Shown here: positions 53,787-62,574 of the stretch, in pieces | Layout of the letters: each line of letters opens with the position of its first letter | How positions within the stretch are numbered: position 1 is the first letter of the stretch | Assembly: GCA_964481395.1 (NCBI GenBank) | Contig: CAYZYG010000010.1 | Span: forward strand, 1-64,000 | Length of the DNA stretch: 64,000 bases | Reading direction: 5' to 3' | From: JBFMFH01 sp964481395 | GTDB taxonomy: Bacteria; Acidobacteriota; Vicinamibacteria; Vicinamibacterales; JAKQTR01 | The notes under the pieces: model-generated | What the model was told of the DNA's origin: nothing | Database searches by the model: none | Seen by the model: only the letters and a program-made list of their open reading frames with translations | Made by a program: the position numbers and the translations under genes

Positions 53787-55496
53787 TCAGCGCGTGAACT
53801 CCTCCATCCGGACGATCGACAGCTGCACGCGACCGGCCACTCGCCCCGAGAGTCCCAGCGTGGACAGCGCCCGGGGGTCGTAGGCGAACGAGAACCACTG
53901 GCAGTTGTGGACGACGTCCGCGATCTCGCTCCCGACGGCGTAGGCGGCCTCACGGGCGTCGGACTTGTGCAGGTGGCTCTCGGCGACCGAGTACACCACG
54001 CCCTCGATGTGCACCGGGCCGCCCTTGTTCGTGGCGGACGAGTCGATCTTGATCCGGCCGTTGGCGGCCAGCGCGGGCCAGTTCGAGTACACGACGTCGT
54101 ACGGCTGACCGGCTTCGGCCTGCTGCAGCGTCGTCGCGACGGTGGAAGTGCCGGCGGCATCCGTGTAGAGGCTCTCACCCAGCGGAACGAATTTCGGTCC
54201 TACGCGGTTGTGCCAGGCGAGAATCTCGACCGGCGCGTTGATGCTCACGAGGCCGTTGACGACGAGCGAGCCCTGGAACTGGAGGAGGGTCGTCGACGGG
54301 CCCATCAGGTTCAGGCTGCTCGGAACGTAGAGGAGGGTGTCGGCAAGCGGATTGCCGACGAACCGGATCTCGTAGAGATGGGTGCCGGCCGGCGGGCCGT
54401 TCGTGCCGTCGGCAGACCCGAGCGGGACCGCCGCGTCGGGGTTCGCCGCGTTCGGCACCGTAATCACCCGGGGCTTCGGATTGGCCGCACTGGTCCGGTA
54501 ATGAACGACTTCGATGGGGATGGTCGCCGCCGAGACACCCGAGGGATACGCCGCCTGCGGCATGTCGTAGGCGACGCCGTCCGACGGTCGTGCCTGCGCG
54601 TAGGCTTGGGCGGCGCTGATCAGCGAACTGAGCGTCCCTGACGTCACGGACCGTCCGGCAGTCGCTGCGGCGACCTGCGCCGCGTAGAAGTCGAACGAAG
54701 GGAACGGTATGACCTCGGGCGGCGGCACCACCTGCACCACCGGCGCCGTGGGGACGGAAGTCATGGGGTCGGGATCACCCTGCTCCGCGGCCGGCGCGAG
54801 GATCGTCGCCGGCACGGACCCGGCATTCGACGCTGGCCCTGTGTTCGGCTCGACCGTCGTCACGCCTCGGACCGGTCCGTTGATGCTCACGCCCCGGTCG
54901 ACCAGCACGCTGCTGTTCGAGTGAATGGATGTATTCAGGGTGAGGCCGTAGTTGACCTTGTTGTGGTTGTCGAAGTGAATGCGATTGCCGAAGAGCGCGT
55001 ACGACAGCGCCGCGACCGGTTCCTCTCGGACCAGCGCGACAACGGTCCTCGTCAGCCTGGTCGTCCTGCCTGTGCCGACCGACGTCAGTGTGAACATGCC
55101 GTCGCCGGCCACCGGGTCGGTCATGGTGACGGTATACGGGTTATCGACGACTGTGCCGGTGAACTGGGCCGCTCCCGGCCTTGCGCTGCCGGGCTGGGCC
55201 GACCCGAGCGCGGAAGCCAGGTACCCTTCGATGCCGCTGGTGCCGACGCCGGCGGTCGTCGGCGATTCGATCCGGAAGACGGTGGCGGCCACCCCTCCCT
55301 CTGCGGCTGCGCGTGCTTCCTCCGCTCCACGGGATCGGCGCGCTCCGCTCATCCCGGTGAGCGTGACGCTGGTCAATGCGCCGGTCAGCAGGGCGCCGAC
55401 GAGGACGAGCAGCAGGGCCCACACGAGAGCCCCGCCGGTTTCCTCGCGCAGGCAGTGCCGCGAGGTACGGTTCAAGGTCATGTCTTGCCTCTTCAT
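53787..55496 (-). CDS. PilX-like pilus-assembly / pseudopilin-associated protein
   Basis: 569 residues. The N-terminus (ETGGALVWALLLVLVGALLTGALTSVTLTGMSGARRSRGAEEARAAAEGG) is the PilX pattern: one hydrophobic helix then an Ala/Glu/Arg-rich helix. The long beta-rich body contains a polymer-like section (ISINGPVRGVTTVEP; LVVNGLVSINAPVEIL) resembling bactofilin or adhesin-like strands. It probably forms part of a minor-pilin tip complex of a type IV pilus or type II-like system together with the two genes upstream. Third gene of the operon; the ribosome site AAGAGGCGCTG precedes ATG 55496. The main pilin and assembly genes are outside the window. Confidence 0.78.
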   Translation of the reverse strand: MKRQDMTLNRTSRHCLREETGGALVWALLLVLVGALLTGALTSVTLTGMSGARRSRGAEEARAAAEGGVAATVFRIESPTTAGVGTSGIEGYLASALGSAQPGSARPGAAQFTGTVVDNPYTVTMTDPVAGDGMFTLTSVGTGRTTRLTRTVVALVREEPVAALSYALFGNRIHFDNHNKVNYGLTLNTSIHSNSSVLVDRGVSINGPVRGVTTVEPNTGPASNAGSVPATILAPAAEQGDPDPMTSVPTAPVVQVVPPPEVIPFPSFDFYAAQVAAATAGRSVTSGTLSSLISAAQAYAQARPSDGVAYDMPQAAYPSGVSAATIPIEVVHYRTSAANPKPRVITVPNAANPDAAVPLGSADGTNGPPAGTHLYEIRFVGNPLADTLLYVPSSLNLMGPSTTLLQFQGSLVVNGLVSINAPVEILAWHNRVGPKFVPLGESLYTDAAGTSTVATTLQQAEAGQPYDVVYSNWPALAANGRIKIDSSATNKGGPVHIEGVVYSVAESHLHKSDAREAAYAVGSEIADVVHNCQWFSFAYDPRALSTLGLSGRVAGRVQLSIVRMEEFTR

Positions 55497-55522
55497 CAGC
55501 GCCTCTTTTCAGTCCAGGCGCG

Positions 55523-56251
55523 CTACTTCTTGGCCTTCTTCACCTTCTTGGCCTTGACCTCCGTGTCGCCGTCACCGTCGACGTATTCGGTCGGCACGAT
55601 CGGCTTGGTCTTCTTCACCTTCTTCGTGTTGGTCGGGCTGGATCCGTCCGAGTCCTCGCCAGTGGACCCGTCCGTCTCCACATCCAGTGTTCCTCTGATG
55701 AACGTCGAGAGCGCAAAGGTGAGATCCGTGCGCGCCACCCGCGCGGCGGCCGTCACAGTGACACGTTTGTAGTCGAGAATCGTGTCGGTGTTGGGATCGA
55801 CGGCGCCGTCGGCGTCGCCAGACCCGACTCCGTCGGCAGGGTCGTCGACGGCGGTAACGGTCACCGTCCGCGTGATCACCGTGCCGTTCCTCAGCGCGAC
55901 GGTGTCGCTCAGCAGATCGTCGTCCGCCGGGTCGTAGGTCGGCTGCGCGAAGGGATCGAAGACGAAGTACCCGGGTCCCGAAGGCGTGCCGCTGGCTCGG
56001 ATTCCCACCTGCTCGTAGGGAATCGACTGGATCTGCTCCAGCTTCGCCCGCGCCGCGGACAACAGTTCGACGTTGGTCGAGTTGACGGCGTTGGACCGCA
56101 GCGAGACGCCGTACAGAGACGCGAGCCCTCCGCCGACCACCAGAACGATCACCAGCGCGATCATCGTCTCAACCAGCGTAAACCCCGAACTCGGACACCG
56201 ACGTCCCGCCAGACTTCCGGTTCTGCTCTCGCGCATTCGCAGCGTCGTCAT
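55523..56251 (-). CDS. PilV-like prepilin with a lysine-rich tail
   Basis: 242 residues. Class III prepilin peptidase motif G-FTLVETMIALVIVLVV (cleavage after Gly 23, Glu at +5) marks it as a minor pseudopilin. The body is beta-rich. The C-terminal 40 residues switch to Lys-rich sequence (TKKVKKTKPIV and KAKKVKKAKK), with an Asp/Gly stretch between, very unlike the rest. A strong AGGAGGTCCG site precedes ATG 56251, eight bases after the PilW-like gene. It is probably part of a pilus tip complex. Confidence 0.85.
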   Translation of the reverse strand: MTTLRMRESRTGSLAGRRCPSSGFTLVETMIALVIVLVVGGGLASLYGVSLRSNAVNSTNVELLSAARAKLEQIQSIPYEQVGIRASGTPSGPGYFVFDPFAQPTYDPADDDLLSDTVALRNGTVITRTVTVTAVDDPADGVGSGDADGAVDPNTDTILDYKRVTVTAAARVARTDLTFALSTFIRGTLDVETDGSTGEDSDGSSPTNTKKVKKTKPIVPTEYVDGDGDTEVKAKKVKKAKK

Positions 56252-56259
56252 CGGACCTC

Positions 56260-57315
56260 CTAACGGATGTTCACGGGCAGCGTCGGATCCGGCAGGCCGA
56301 TCATCCCGTTCCGTTTGATGAGCATCAGCGCGCGCGGCGTGATGCGGTCGCTGTCGATGGCGCCAACCTCCACGCTGACGCGGCCCTCGCCCTGACGTGC
56401 CGCCTGCACGACGGTGAGCGAGACCGAGATCGAATCGACCGACGCCACCTCCACGGCCGTGTTGATGACGCCGTCGCGGGTCTCCATGTTTCCGATTTCG
56501 CGCTCGTCGACCGTGCCGTTGCCGTTGCCGCCCCAGTCGGCCGTGTCGTAGGCCTGGGCCAGCGGGTTGTGCGCCGTGAACTGGAACGTGCGGATGTTGG
56601 GTGCGGTCAGCGGAGCCGTCGGCGTCTCCCGGGGCAATAACACGTTCGTGCACAGGACCCGGCCGGCCCGCCACAGCTCGGGGCGCGACACGGCGGTCAC
56701 GTTCTCGAAGTGGACCTGCACGAGACTCCACAGCGGGTCGGCCTGTCCATCACCGTCCACATCATCGGGCTGCCCATCGTTGTTGACGTCCACGAAGTCC
56801 TGGACGCCATCGCCGTTCACGTCCTGTCGGACGAGGCCGAGACCGACGACATCCGCCTGGCCGTCGGCGTTGTCGTCGTCGAAACCGGCCGTCTGCGGCT
56901 GGCCCGGCGTTGCCCCCGCGAATAGCTCGGCGTTGTGGTTGGCGTCCACGTAGAAAAGGATGCCGTCCCGGACGAGCGGCCCCTGGGCACCGTCCAGATC
57001 GAAGTTGACGCCCAGCGGCGTCCCCGGAACCGTGTTGAACTGGACGAAGTCGTTACGCAGCAGGAGGACGACGAGGTCCACGGCGCCCCGGCCGCTCGAC
57101 GTGAGGTACGACTGGGCGGAATCCCGGACGGTGACGCGCGTGAGCGCCCCGAAGGACTGCATGCTCAGGGCCATGATGACCGTGAGGACTCCCATCACGA
57201 TCAGCAGTTCCACGAGCGACAGACCCGTTTCGGACGCACGGACTTGTCGCGGTACGCACGAATCCGTGCCGCCGGTTCCCGGCGTGCCCGTCCAGCCGCG
57301 TGCAGCCGCGTGCAT
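56260..57315 (-). CDS. PilW/PulJ-like prepilin with Ca-binding-type Asp repeats
   Basis: 351 residues. Prepilin motif G-LSLVELLIVMGVLTVIM (cleavage after Gly 31, Glu at +5) after an unusually long leader of 31 residues. In the body, about residues 118-185 carry Asp-rich calcium-loop repeats: DANHNAE, DDDNADGQAD, DVNGDGVQD, DVNNDGQPD and DVDGDGQAD, like thrombospondin type 3 or dockerin loops. This suggests a calcium-stabilised minor pilin. First gene of the pseudopilin operon; GAGGACC precedes ATG 57315. Confidence 0.85.
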   Translation of the reverse strand: MHAAARGWTGTPGTGGTDSCVPRQVRASETGLSLVELLIVMGVLTVIMALSMQSFGALTRVTVRDSAQSYLTSSGRGAVDLVVLLLRNDFVQFNTVPGTPLGVNFDLDGAQGPLVRDGILFYVDANHNAELFAGATPGQPQTAGFDDDNADGQADVVGLGLVRQDVNGDGVQDFVDVNNDGQPDDVDGDGQADPLWSLVQVHFENVTAVSRPELWRAGRVLCTNVLLPRETPTAPLTAPNIRTFQFTAHNPLAQAYDTADWGGNGNGTVDEREIGNMETRDGVINTAVEVASVDSISVSLTVVQAARQGEGRVSVEVGAIDSDRITPRALMLIKRNGMIGLPDPTLPVNIR

Positions 57316-57700
57316 GATCGGGTCCTCTACTCGCCTCCGGGTCGGATGCTCATGTGTGTCCTATCGGCTTTGCGCCACCGCCGCGACACTCGGTCCGTTC
57401 GGCCAGTCGAGCGCGGCCAGTCGAGCGGGTCCGCCCCGAACCTCCAGGCGGGCACGGAATGCGGCCAGCGCGGCCCCCCGGCAGACCGCGCCGGCACGTA
57501 CGTGAAGCGCCCTGCCGGGGCATTTGCAAGATCGGCGCCGCAAAGCGGATTGTGCGGGGAAACCGCCTAACCGTGCGTTCGCGAGCAGTTGCGGCCGATT
57601 CGCGCCCGCTCGCGCGGCAGGCCCGCCGGACACGAGAGTCCCGTTACGTGACGCCACTGTCAGAAAACCGGTCACGCGGACAGTGGCGCCCGGATCGGCG
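57316..57700. other. GC-rich intergenic region
   Basis: About 385 bases separating the pseudopilin operon from the divergent S1 gene. I see no recognisable gene, REP or hairpin of note. An open minus-strand frame here has no prepilin motif. It must contain the promoter of the pseudopilin operon, which I could not locate. Confidence 0.4.
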
Positions 57701-57706
57701 TATGAT
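57701..57706 (+). promoter_or_regulatory. -10 box suggesting a leaderless S1-protein mRNA
   Basis: TATGAT ends only eight bases before the GTG start at 57715, so transcription would begin at or just before the start codon. No Shine-Dalgarno sequence is seen. Confidence 0.5.
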
Positions 57707-57714
57707 CGTTCACC

Positions 57715-59154
57715 GTGACCGAACCTGAAGAAGATTTCGCCGCCCTGTTCGAAGCCTCTGTCAAGGCCGCGCGCGTCGAGCGCGGAGACACCATCGAGGG
57801 CACGGTCGTCGCCATCGGGTCGGAAGTGGCGTTCGTCAACGTCGGCGGCAAGGGTGAAGCCGTCATCGGCGTCGACGAGTTTCGTGACGAAGCCGGCGCC
57901 CTCGAGGTGGCCGTGGGAGACCGCATTCAGGCCATGGTCGTGTCGACCGACGGAGGCTTGAAGCTGTCGCGGGCGCTGGCCCGCAGTGCCGCAAGCGAGC
58001 GTCAGGTCGAGGAAGCCTTCCGATCCGGCCTGCCCGTCGAAGGCAAGGTCGAGCGCGAAATCAAAGGTGGCTACGAGGTCCGCGTGGGCCGCCAGCGCGC
58101 GTTCTGTCCGTTCTCGCAGATCGACATCGCCCGCAGCACCACGCCCGCGGACCATCTGGGTCATGTCTACACCTTCCGCATCGTTGAATATCAGGAAGGG
58201 GGCCGTAATCTCGTCGTGTCGCGTCGGGCGCTGCTCGAGGAGGAGCAGGAGGCGCGCGCGGCCGAGATCCGGGAGACGATTGTGCCGGGCGCGGTTCTCG
58301 CCGGCCGTGTGGTGTCGGTCCCCGGCTACGGCGCCTTCGTCGATCTCGGCGCGGGCGTCCAAGGACTGCTCCACGTGTCGGAGATGAGCTGGGGGCGCGT
58401 GTCCGATCCCGCAGAGATCGTCAAACCCGGCGACGAGATCACCGTCAAAGTACTGCGGGTCGATCCCGCCACCAACAAGATCGCACTCGGACTGAAGCAA
58501 CTTGCCGACGACCCGTGGGCCACCGTGGCGACGAAGTACCAGGCCGGCCAGGTGTGCGCGGGGCGCGTCACCCGCATCGCGGAGTTCGGCGCGTTCGTCG
58601 AACTCGAGCCGGGTATCGAAGCCCTGGCTCACGTGTCCACGTTTCCGCCGACCGGCAGGCGCGGCGGCTGGGCTGAGAGCGTGAGCTCCGGTCAGACGGT
58701 GGCGTGCGAGATCCTCAGCGTCGAGCCCGACAAGAAGCGGATCGGCGTCGCGCTGGCGCCCGAGGGCTCTTCACGTGAGGCCGCGGCGCTGGCAGGACAG
58801 CGTGAGATCGTGCCGGGCGCGCGCCTCACGGGCAAGGTCGAGCGTCACGAACGGTTCGGCGTGTTCGTGTTCCTCGCGCCCGGGCGAACGGGGCTCGTCC
58901 CCATGAGCGAAACCGGCCTCGACAAGGAAGCCGACCTCACCAGAGCCTTTCCGCTCGGATCCGACATCGACGTCATCGTCCTCGAGGTCGAGCCAGAGGG
59001 CCGCCGCATCCGGCTCAGCCGCAAGGCCGTCATCGAGGCGCAGGAGGCCGCCGAGGTCCAGGACTACCGCTCGCGCGCGGGCGCGCCGCCGTCGGGCGGC
59101 CTGGGATCGCTGGCCGACAAACTGCGCGGCGCGCTCGACACGCGGAGGCGCTGA
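57715..59154 (+). CDS. Multi-S1-domain RNA-binding protein (RpsA-like)
   Basis: 479 residues with about five consecutive S1 domains: near 22-90, 105-175, 190-265 (VPGAVLAGRVVSVPGYGAFVDLGAGVQGLLHVSEMSW), 278-350 (GRVTRIAEFGAFVELEPGIEALAHVS) and 370-440 (GKVERHERFGVFVFLAPGRTGLVPMS). The third and fourth are the most canonical. Ribosomal S1 normally has four to six; this one is shorter than the E. coli protein and could be a second S1-like translation or RNA-stability factor. The helical tail ends in LADKLRGALDTRRR. Start GTG 57715. It ends six bases before the convergent beta-barrel gene. Confidence 0.88.
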   Translation: MTEPEEDFAALFEASVKAARVERGDTIEGTVVAIGSEVAFVNVGGKGEAVIGVDEFRDEAGALEVAVGDRIQAMVVSTDGGLKLSRALARSAASERQVEEAFRSGLPVEGKVEREIKGGYEVRVGRQRAFCPFSQIDIARSTTPADHLGHVYTFRIVEYQEGGRNLVVSRRALLEEEQEARAAEIRETIVPGAVLAGRVVSVPGYGAFVDLGAGVQGLLHVSEMSWGRVSDPAEIVKPGDEITVKVLRVDPATNKIALGLKQLADDPWATVATKYQAGQVCAGRVTRIAEFGAFVELEPGIEALAHVSTFPPTGRRGGWAESVSSGQTVACEILSVEPDKKRIGVALAPEGSSREAAALAGQREIVPGARLTGKVERHERFGVFVFLAPGRTGLVPMSETGLDKEADLTRAFPLGSDIDVIVLEVEPEGRRIRLSRKAVIEAQEAAEVQDYRSRAGAPPSGGLGSLADKLRGALDTRRR

Positions 59155-59160
59155 CGAGCG

Positions 59161-59706
59161 TCAGAAGTAGTGCTTGACCCCCACCATCAGCGCGAGACCC
59201 GATGGATTGGTGTCGGCGAAATCATCGACGATGTTGAAGCGTCCCTCGGCCTTCAGGACGGTGCGGCGCTCCAGGAAGTATTCGACGCCCGCCAGCAGGG
59301 ACACGCCGAGCCCATTGCCGGATCGCAGTTTTCTGCCGTTGTCCTTCAGGCTCATCAAGTGCGCGCCGAGTCCGGCGCCCAGGTACGGGTGCCAGACGCC
59401 GCGCTCCCAGTTGTAGATCGCGTCGACGCCAATCCGTGTCTGGTTGACCGAGTCGCTCGGCTCCCGGTCGAAGTGCGGACTCATCCAGTACACACTCCCC
59501 CGGATGCCGAACCTCGGCGTCGTGTAGAAGTCGACAAAGACGCCGCCGGTGAGTGCGTGCGCGAACTCCTCGGCTGGCACGAGCACGCCGATGTCTCCCC
59601 CGACCGCGACCATCGATGTGTCGGGCACGCGCCCTTGCGCCGTCGCCGCCGGGGGTGCGAACAGGAGCATGGCGGAGAGTGCGGCCGCGCTGATGAAACG
59701 GATCAT
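59161..59706 (-). CDS. Small outer-membrane beta-barrel protein
   Basis: 181 residues with a signal peptide (MIRFISAAALSAMLLFAPPAATAQ). The mature part is an 8-strand-type barrel of alternating residues (GGVFVDFYTTPRFGIRGSVYW; RIGVDAIYNWERGVWHPYLGAGLGAHLM; LKAEGRFNIVDDFADTNPSGLALMVGVKHYF) ending in Phe, as recognised by the Bam machinery. GAAGGAGCG precedes ATG 59706. It lies directly downstream of an OmpA-domain lipoprotein; the two may work together in the envelope. Confidence 0.85.
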   Translation of the reverse strand: MIRFISAAALSAMLLFAPPAATAQGRVPDTSMVAVGGDIGVLVPAEEFAHALTGGVFVDFYTTPRFGIRGSVYWMSPHFDREPSDSVNQTRIGVDAIYNWERGVWHPYLGAGLGAHLMSLKDNGRKLRSGNGLGVSLLAGVEYFLERRTVLKAEGRFNIVDDFADTNPSGLALMVGVKHYF

Positions 59707-59792
59707 GGCTCGCTCCTTCCTGGACGTCCTGAAGGCCCAGCCCTGTCGCGGGTGAGTCAGGATTCGGCGCCCGGAGCGCTCGTCGCACCGCA

Positions 59793-60461
59793 TCAGGACA
59801 GCACCTTGATGACGACACGCCGGTTGGCCGCCCGGCCGTCCCTGGTGTCGTTGGGCGCGACGGGCTTCTCCGCACCGAAACTGATCACGTTCATCTTGTG
59901 CAGCGGCACCTGGTGCTGCTCGTAGAGGTACCGCTTCACGGCTTCCGCCCGTTCCAGCCCCAGTTGATCGTTGTAGGCCTTGGGGCCGGTCGCATCCGTG
60001 TGGCCCTCGATCTCGAAGAACACCGGTTTCGGATCGGCCTTGATCCGGGCGATCAGATCGTCGAGGCTGGCCTTCGCCTCCTCCGGCAGCGCCGCCTTGT
60101 CGAAGGCGAAGTTCCCGGCGTCTTCCGAGAGCACCACCGTGTAGATCAGCCGCCGGGAGGAGCGGTCGAGCGCCGTCGCCTGTTCGTCTGCCCTTGACGC
60201 CGTGGCGTCGGCCTGCGCCGCCGTTTGCTGAGCCCGCTCCGCCGTCGTCTGGGCCGCGGCGGTTTTCCGGTCGACATCGTTGATGCGCCCCTCGTTCGTT
60301 CTGGTCCGTTCCTGCGTCTGCTCGACCGATTCCGTGAGCAAATCCACCTTGGCATTCACATCCGCGATCGACGTCCGGACGTATCCCTTGGTCGCGCATG
60401 CGGGCGCCGCCGCAACAATCAACACCAGCGACGCGACAGTCAGTCCGTATGCTCCGTTCAT
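59793..60461 (-). CDS. OmpA-domain lipoprotein with a coiled-coil spacer
   Basis: 222 residues. Lipobox VAAAPAC (Cys about 22) anchors it; residues 28-100 are a long Ala/Glu/Thr/Gln-rich heptad region with Lpp-like coiled-coil character. Residues 115-222 form the peptidoglycan-binding OmpA domain (FFEIEGHTDATGPKAYNDQLGLERAEAVKRYL and NRRVVIKVL, with the diaminopimelate-contacting Asp and Arg). It should tether the envelope to the wall, like Pal but with an extended spacer. GGAGGCTGAC precedes ATG 60461. It sits 14 bases after the VWA gene and may be in one operon with it. Confidence 0.92.
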   Translation of the reverse strand: MNGAYGLTVASLVLIVAAAPACATKGYVRTSIADVNAKVDLLTESVEQTQERTRTNEGRINDVDRKTAAAQTTAERAQQTAAQADATASRADEQATALDRSSRRLIYTVVLSEDAGNFAFDKAALPEEAKASLDDLIARIKADPKPVFFEIEGHTDATGPKAYNDQLGLERAEAVKRYLYEQHQVPLHKMNVISFGAEKPVAPNDTRDGRAANRRVVIKVLS

Positions 60462-60475
60462 GTCAGCCTCCTTCG

Positions 60476-61414
60476 TCAGAACGATTCACCGTCGCGGCTA
60501 CCTGCGTAGCCGCTTCGCGCCCGTACCACCAGGCCTGCCTTCCGCGTACGAATGGAGATCGGGTGCCAGCCAGCCCGATCGCTCGCTTCGAAGCCAATCA
60601 GGTAGTGGCTGCGCAACTCGGCGACGATGCGACGGGCGGCCAGGCTGGCGGAAGCCGGCGTGTCTACGACGAACATCTGCCCGCCGGTCCACCGCGCCAG
60701 ATCATCGAGCGATGTCTGCGTCACGGAGACGGAACCCGCTCCGCGTCCTGCCGGCGACGGCCGCTCCACCGCGAGGATGTAGACGGGCACGTCGCTCGTA
60801 CTCGCGACTCGTGCCACCGCAGCTGGTTCGAGCCGGCTGCTCGTGTCGATGCCATCGGTCACGACCGCGATCGCCTGCCTGAACGGCCTGGGCCCCGTGA
60901 TCTCCCGACTCGCCCACGCGACGGCGTCGTAGAGCGAGGTCTGGCCGAACGCGATCAGCCGCCCGAGTTGACGGGTGACGAGCGGAGGCGCGTTCGTGAA
61001 CGGCTGCACGATGCTGAGGGCTGAGTCGAACCTCAACAGCGCGACCTCGTCCGTGCCAGGCTCAATCCAGCTGAGCAGGTGGTGGACGACGTCCCGGGCG
61101 CGTTCCTGCTTCGTCCCGAGACCCATGCTCCCGCTCCCGTCGACCAGGACGGCCACACCGATTGGCGCGGATCCCGCGTGGAACTCGACGATGGCTCGGC
61201 GTTCGCCGCCCTCGTCGAGCACGAAGTCTTCGGCCGAGAGGCCGGTCACAGGCCTGCCCTCGCGATCCTGAACGAGTACCGCGACCCGAACGACCGCGAC
61301 GCCGCTGCGGAACACCGGCCCAGGCGGGTGCTGTCCGAAGGCCGGTCCTGCCAGAGACCACAGCAGGATGCCGGCCACGAGCACGGTCGTTGTTGAGAGG
61401 ACCCGTCGCGCCAT
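60476..61414 (-). CDS. Secreted VWA-domain protein (acidobacterial VWFA-related type)
   Basis: 312 residues from ATG 61414 (a TTG at 61438 would add eight). Signal peptide to about residue 28, then a short beta region (VAVLVQDREGRPVTGLSAEDFVLDEGGERRAI) that typifies the VWFA-related acidobacterial family. The A domain has the metal site DGSGSMG, TSLYDAV and VTDGIDTSS. Metal-dependent protein binding outside the cell is expected; no partner is known. It precedes the OmpA-domain and beta-barrel genes on the same strand. Confidence 0.9.
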   Translation of the reverse strand: MARRVLSTTTVLVAGILLWSLAGPAFGQHPPGPVFRSGVAVVRVAVLVQDREGRPVTGLSAEDFVLDEGGERRAIVEFHAGSAPIGVAVLVDGSGSMGLGTKQERARDVVHHLLSWIEPGTDEVALLRFDSALSIVQPFTNAPPLVTRQLGRLIAFGQTSLYDAVAWASREITGPRPFRQAIAVVTDGIDTSSRLEPAAVARVASTSDVPVYILAVERPSPAGRGAGSVSVTQTSLDDLARWTGGQMFVVDTPASASLAARRIVAELRSHYLIGFEASDRAGWHPISIRTRKAGLVVRARSGYAGSRDGESF

Positions 61415-61592
61415 GCCCGTTTGTGGTTTCAAAGACAATGCCAGATGGGCGAGGGGGGGAACCCACTCACGTCATTGGGTTTCTTTGCTGCACAGTCGGT
61501 CCGCGTCGGATTCGGGATGTCACTCTTACACGGTGCCCGGCCGCGCGGCGCCCGAATGACACGGTCGGCCCGGGCTCGACGGAGTCGCCCGG

Positions 61593-61653
61593 CAATCACT
61601 CCCGGAGTGATTTGCGATCGACAACCGCCGGCCAATCACTCCGGGAGTGATTG
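61593..61653. promoter_or_regulatory. Two tandem palindromes upstream of divergent envelope genes
   Basis: AATCACTCCCGGAGTGATT and AATCACTCCGGGAGTGATT, each extended by a C/G base outside, occur at about 61593-61613 and 61633-61653, 40 bases apart (near four helical turns). They lie between the VWA gene (left) and the TPR gene (right). A third partial half-site may follow (GGCAGGGAGTGAG, about 61670). A paired operator or a repeat are both possible. No gene is seen in 61439-61767. Confidence 0.6.
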
Positions 61654-61767
61654 CCGGGGGAGGGATTGTCGGCAGGGAGTGAGTGCCGGCACTGAACCTG
61701 CAAGTGTTGCGGTCGGCCCGGGCGCGGGGCCGTTGCAGCCTCGGCGACGCCCGCGTAGAGTGATGCC

Positions 61768-62574
61768 ATGTCACAGGTCCGATGCTGGATCGCCGTGCTC
61801 ACGCTGGCCACGACGACGGCCGCTGTGCCGCAGGACGCCCTGGTCAAGGCTCGCCAGGCCTACAACCGTCTTGATTTCGAGACGGCCATCGCGGAAGCCG
61901 AACGCGCCCGGCAGCAGCCGGAGCATGCGGACGCAGCCGGAGTGGTCATGGCCCGGGCGTTTCTCGAGCGATACCGGCAGACCAGCCTCGAGCCGGACCT
62001 GGCAGCAGCCCGGGAGGCGCTCGCGCGCGTCGATCCGGTGCGTCTGACTCCGCGCGAGAGGGGTGAGTGGACGATCGGCCTGGGCGAGTCTCTCTACCTT
62101 TCTGGCGCGTACGGTGCCTCGGCAGAGACCTTCGATGCGGCGATGGCGCTCATCCCGGCTCTCGAATCCGGACCGCGCGATCGCCTCGTGAGATGGTGGG
62201 CGCTTGCCATCGACCAGGAGGCCAAACAAGCGCAGGGGGCCGACCGGCAGAAGCACTACGCACGGATGCTCGAGCGCATGGAGTCGGTCCTGCGGTCGCA
62301 TCCCGAGTCCACGGCCGCGGCGTACTGGCTGGTGGTGGCGGCCGTCGGCGTCGGAGACGCCGCGCGCGCGTGGAACGCCGCGGTAGCTGCGTGGGTCAGG
62401 GCCCCGCTCGCCGGCGAACGAACCGAGGCGGTGCGCGCCGACCTGGATCACCTCGTCCGGGAACTGGTCATTCCCGAGCGCGCGAAACAGGCGAAACCGT
62501 CGGACCGGGCCGGGAGGGCGTCCGCGCTGCAGTCGGAGTGGGACGCGATCAGGCAGGCGTGGTCTCGTCGCTGA
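61768..62574 (+). CDS. Secreted TPR-like helical protein of unknown function
   Basis: 268 residues. A signal-like N-terminus (CWIAVLTLATTTAAVPQ) is followed by helix-pair repeats: ALVKARQAYNRLDFETAIAEAERARQQ, TIGLGESLYLSGAYGASAETFDAAMAL and AAAYWLVVAAVGVGDAARAWNAAVAAWVRA, consistent with TPRs. No enzymatic motif. It is probably a protein-protein scaffold in the periplasm. The start ATG has no clear ribosome site. Its last 26 bases overlap, on the opposite strand, the end of the lipoprotein gene at 62549-63109. Confidence 0.8.
   Translation: MSQVRCWIAVLTLATTTAAVPQDALVKARQAYNRLDFETAIAEAERARQQPEHADAAGVVMARAFLERYRQTSLEPDLAAAREALARVDPVRLTPRERGEWTIGLGESLYLSGAYGASAETFDAAMALIPALESGPRDRLVRWWALAIDQEAKQAQGADRQKHYARMLERMESVLRSHPESTAAAYWLVVAAVGVGDAARAWNAAVAAWVRAPLAGERTEAVRADLDHLVRELVIPERAKQAKPSDRAGRASALQSEWDAIRQAWSRR

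Noticed and set aside
57361..57700. A fourth pseudopilin or truncated gene upstream of the PilW-like gene.
   Set aside because: The open minus-strand frame has no prepilin motif and no plausible start.
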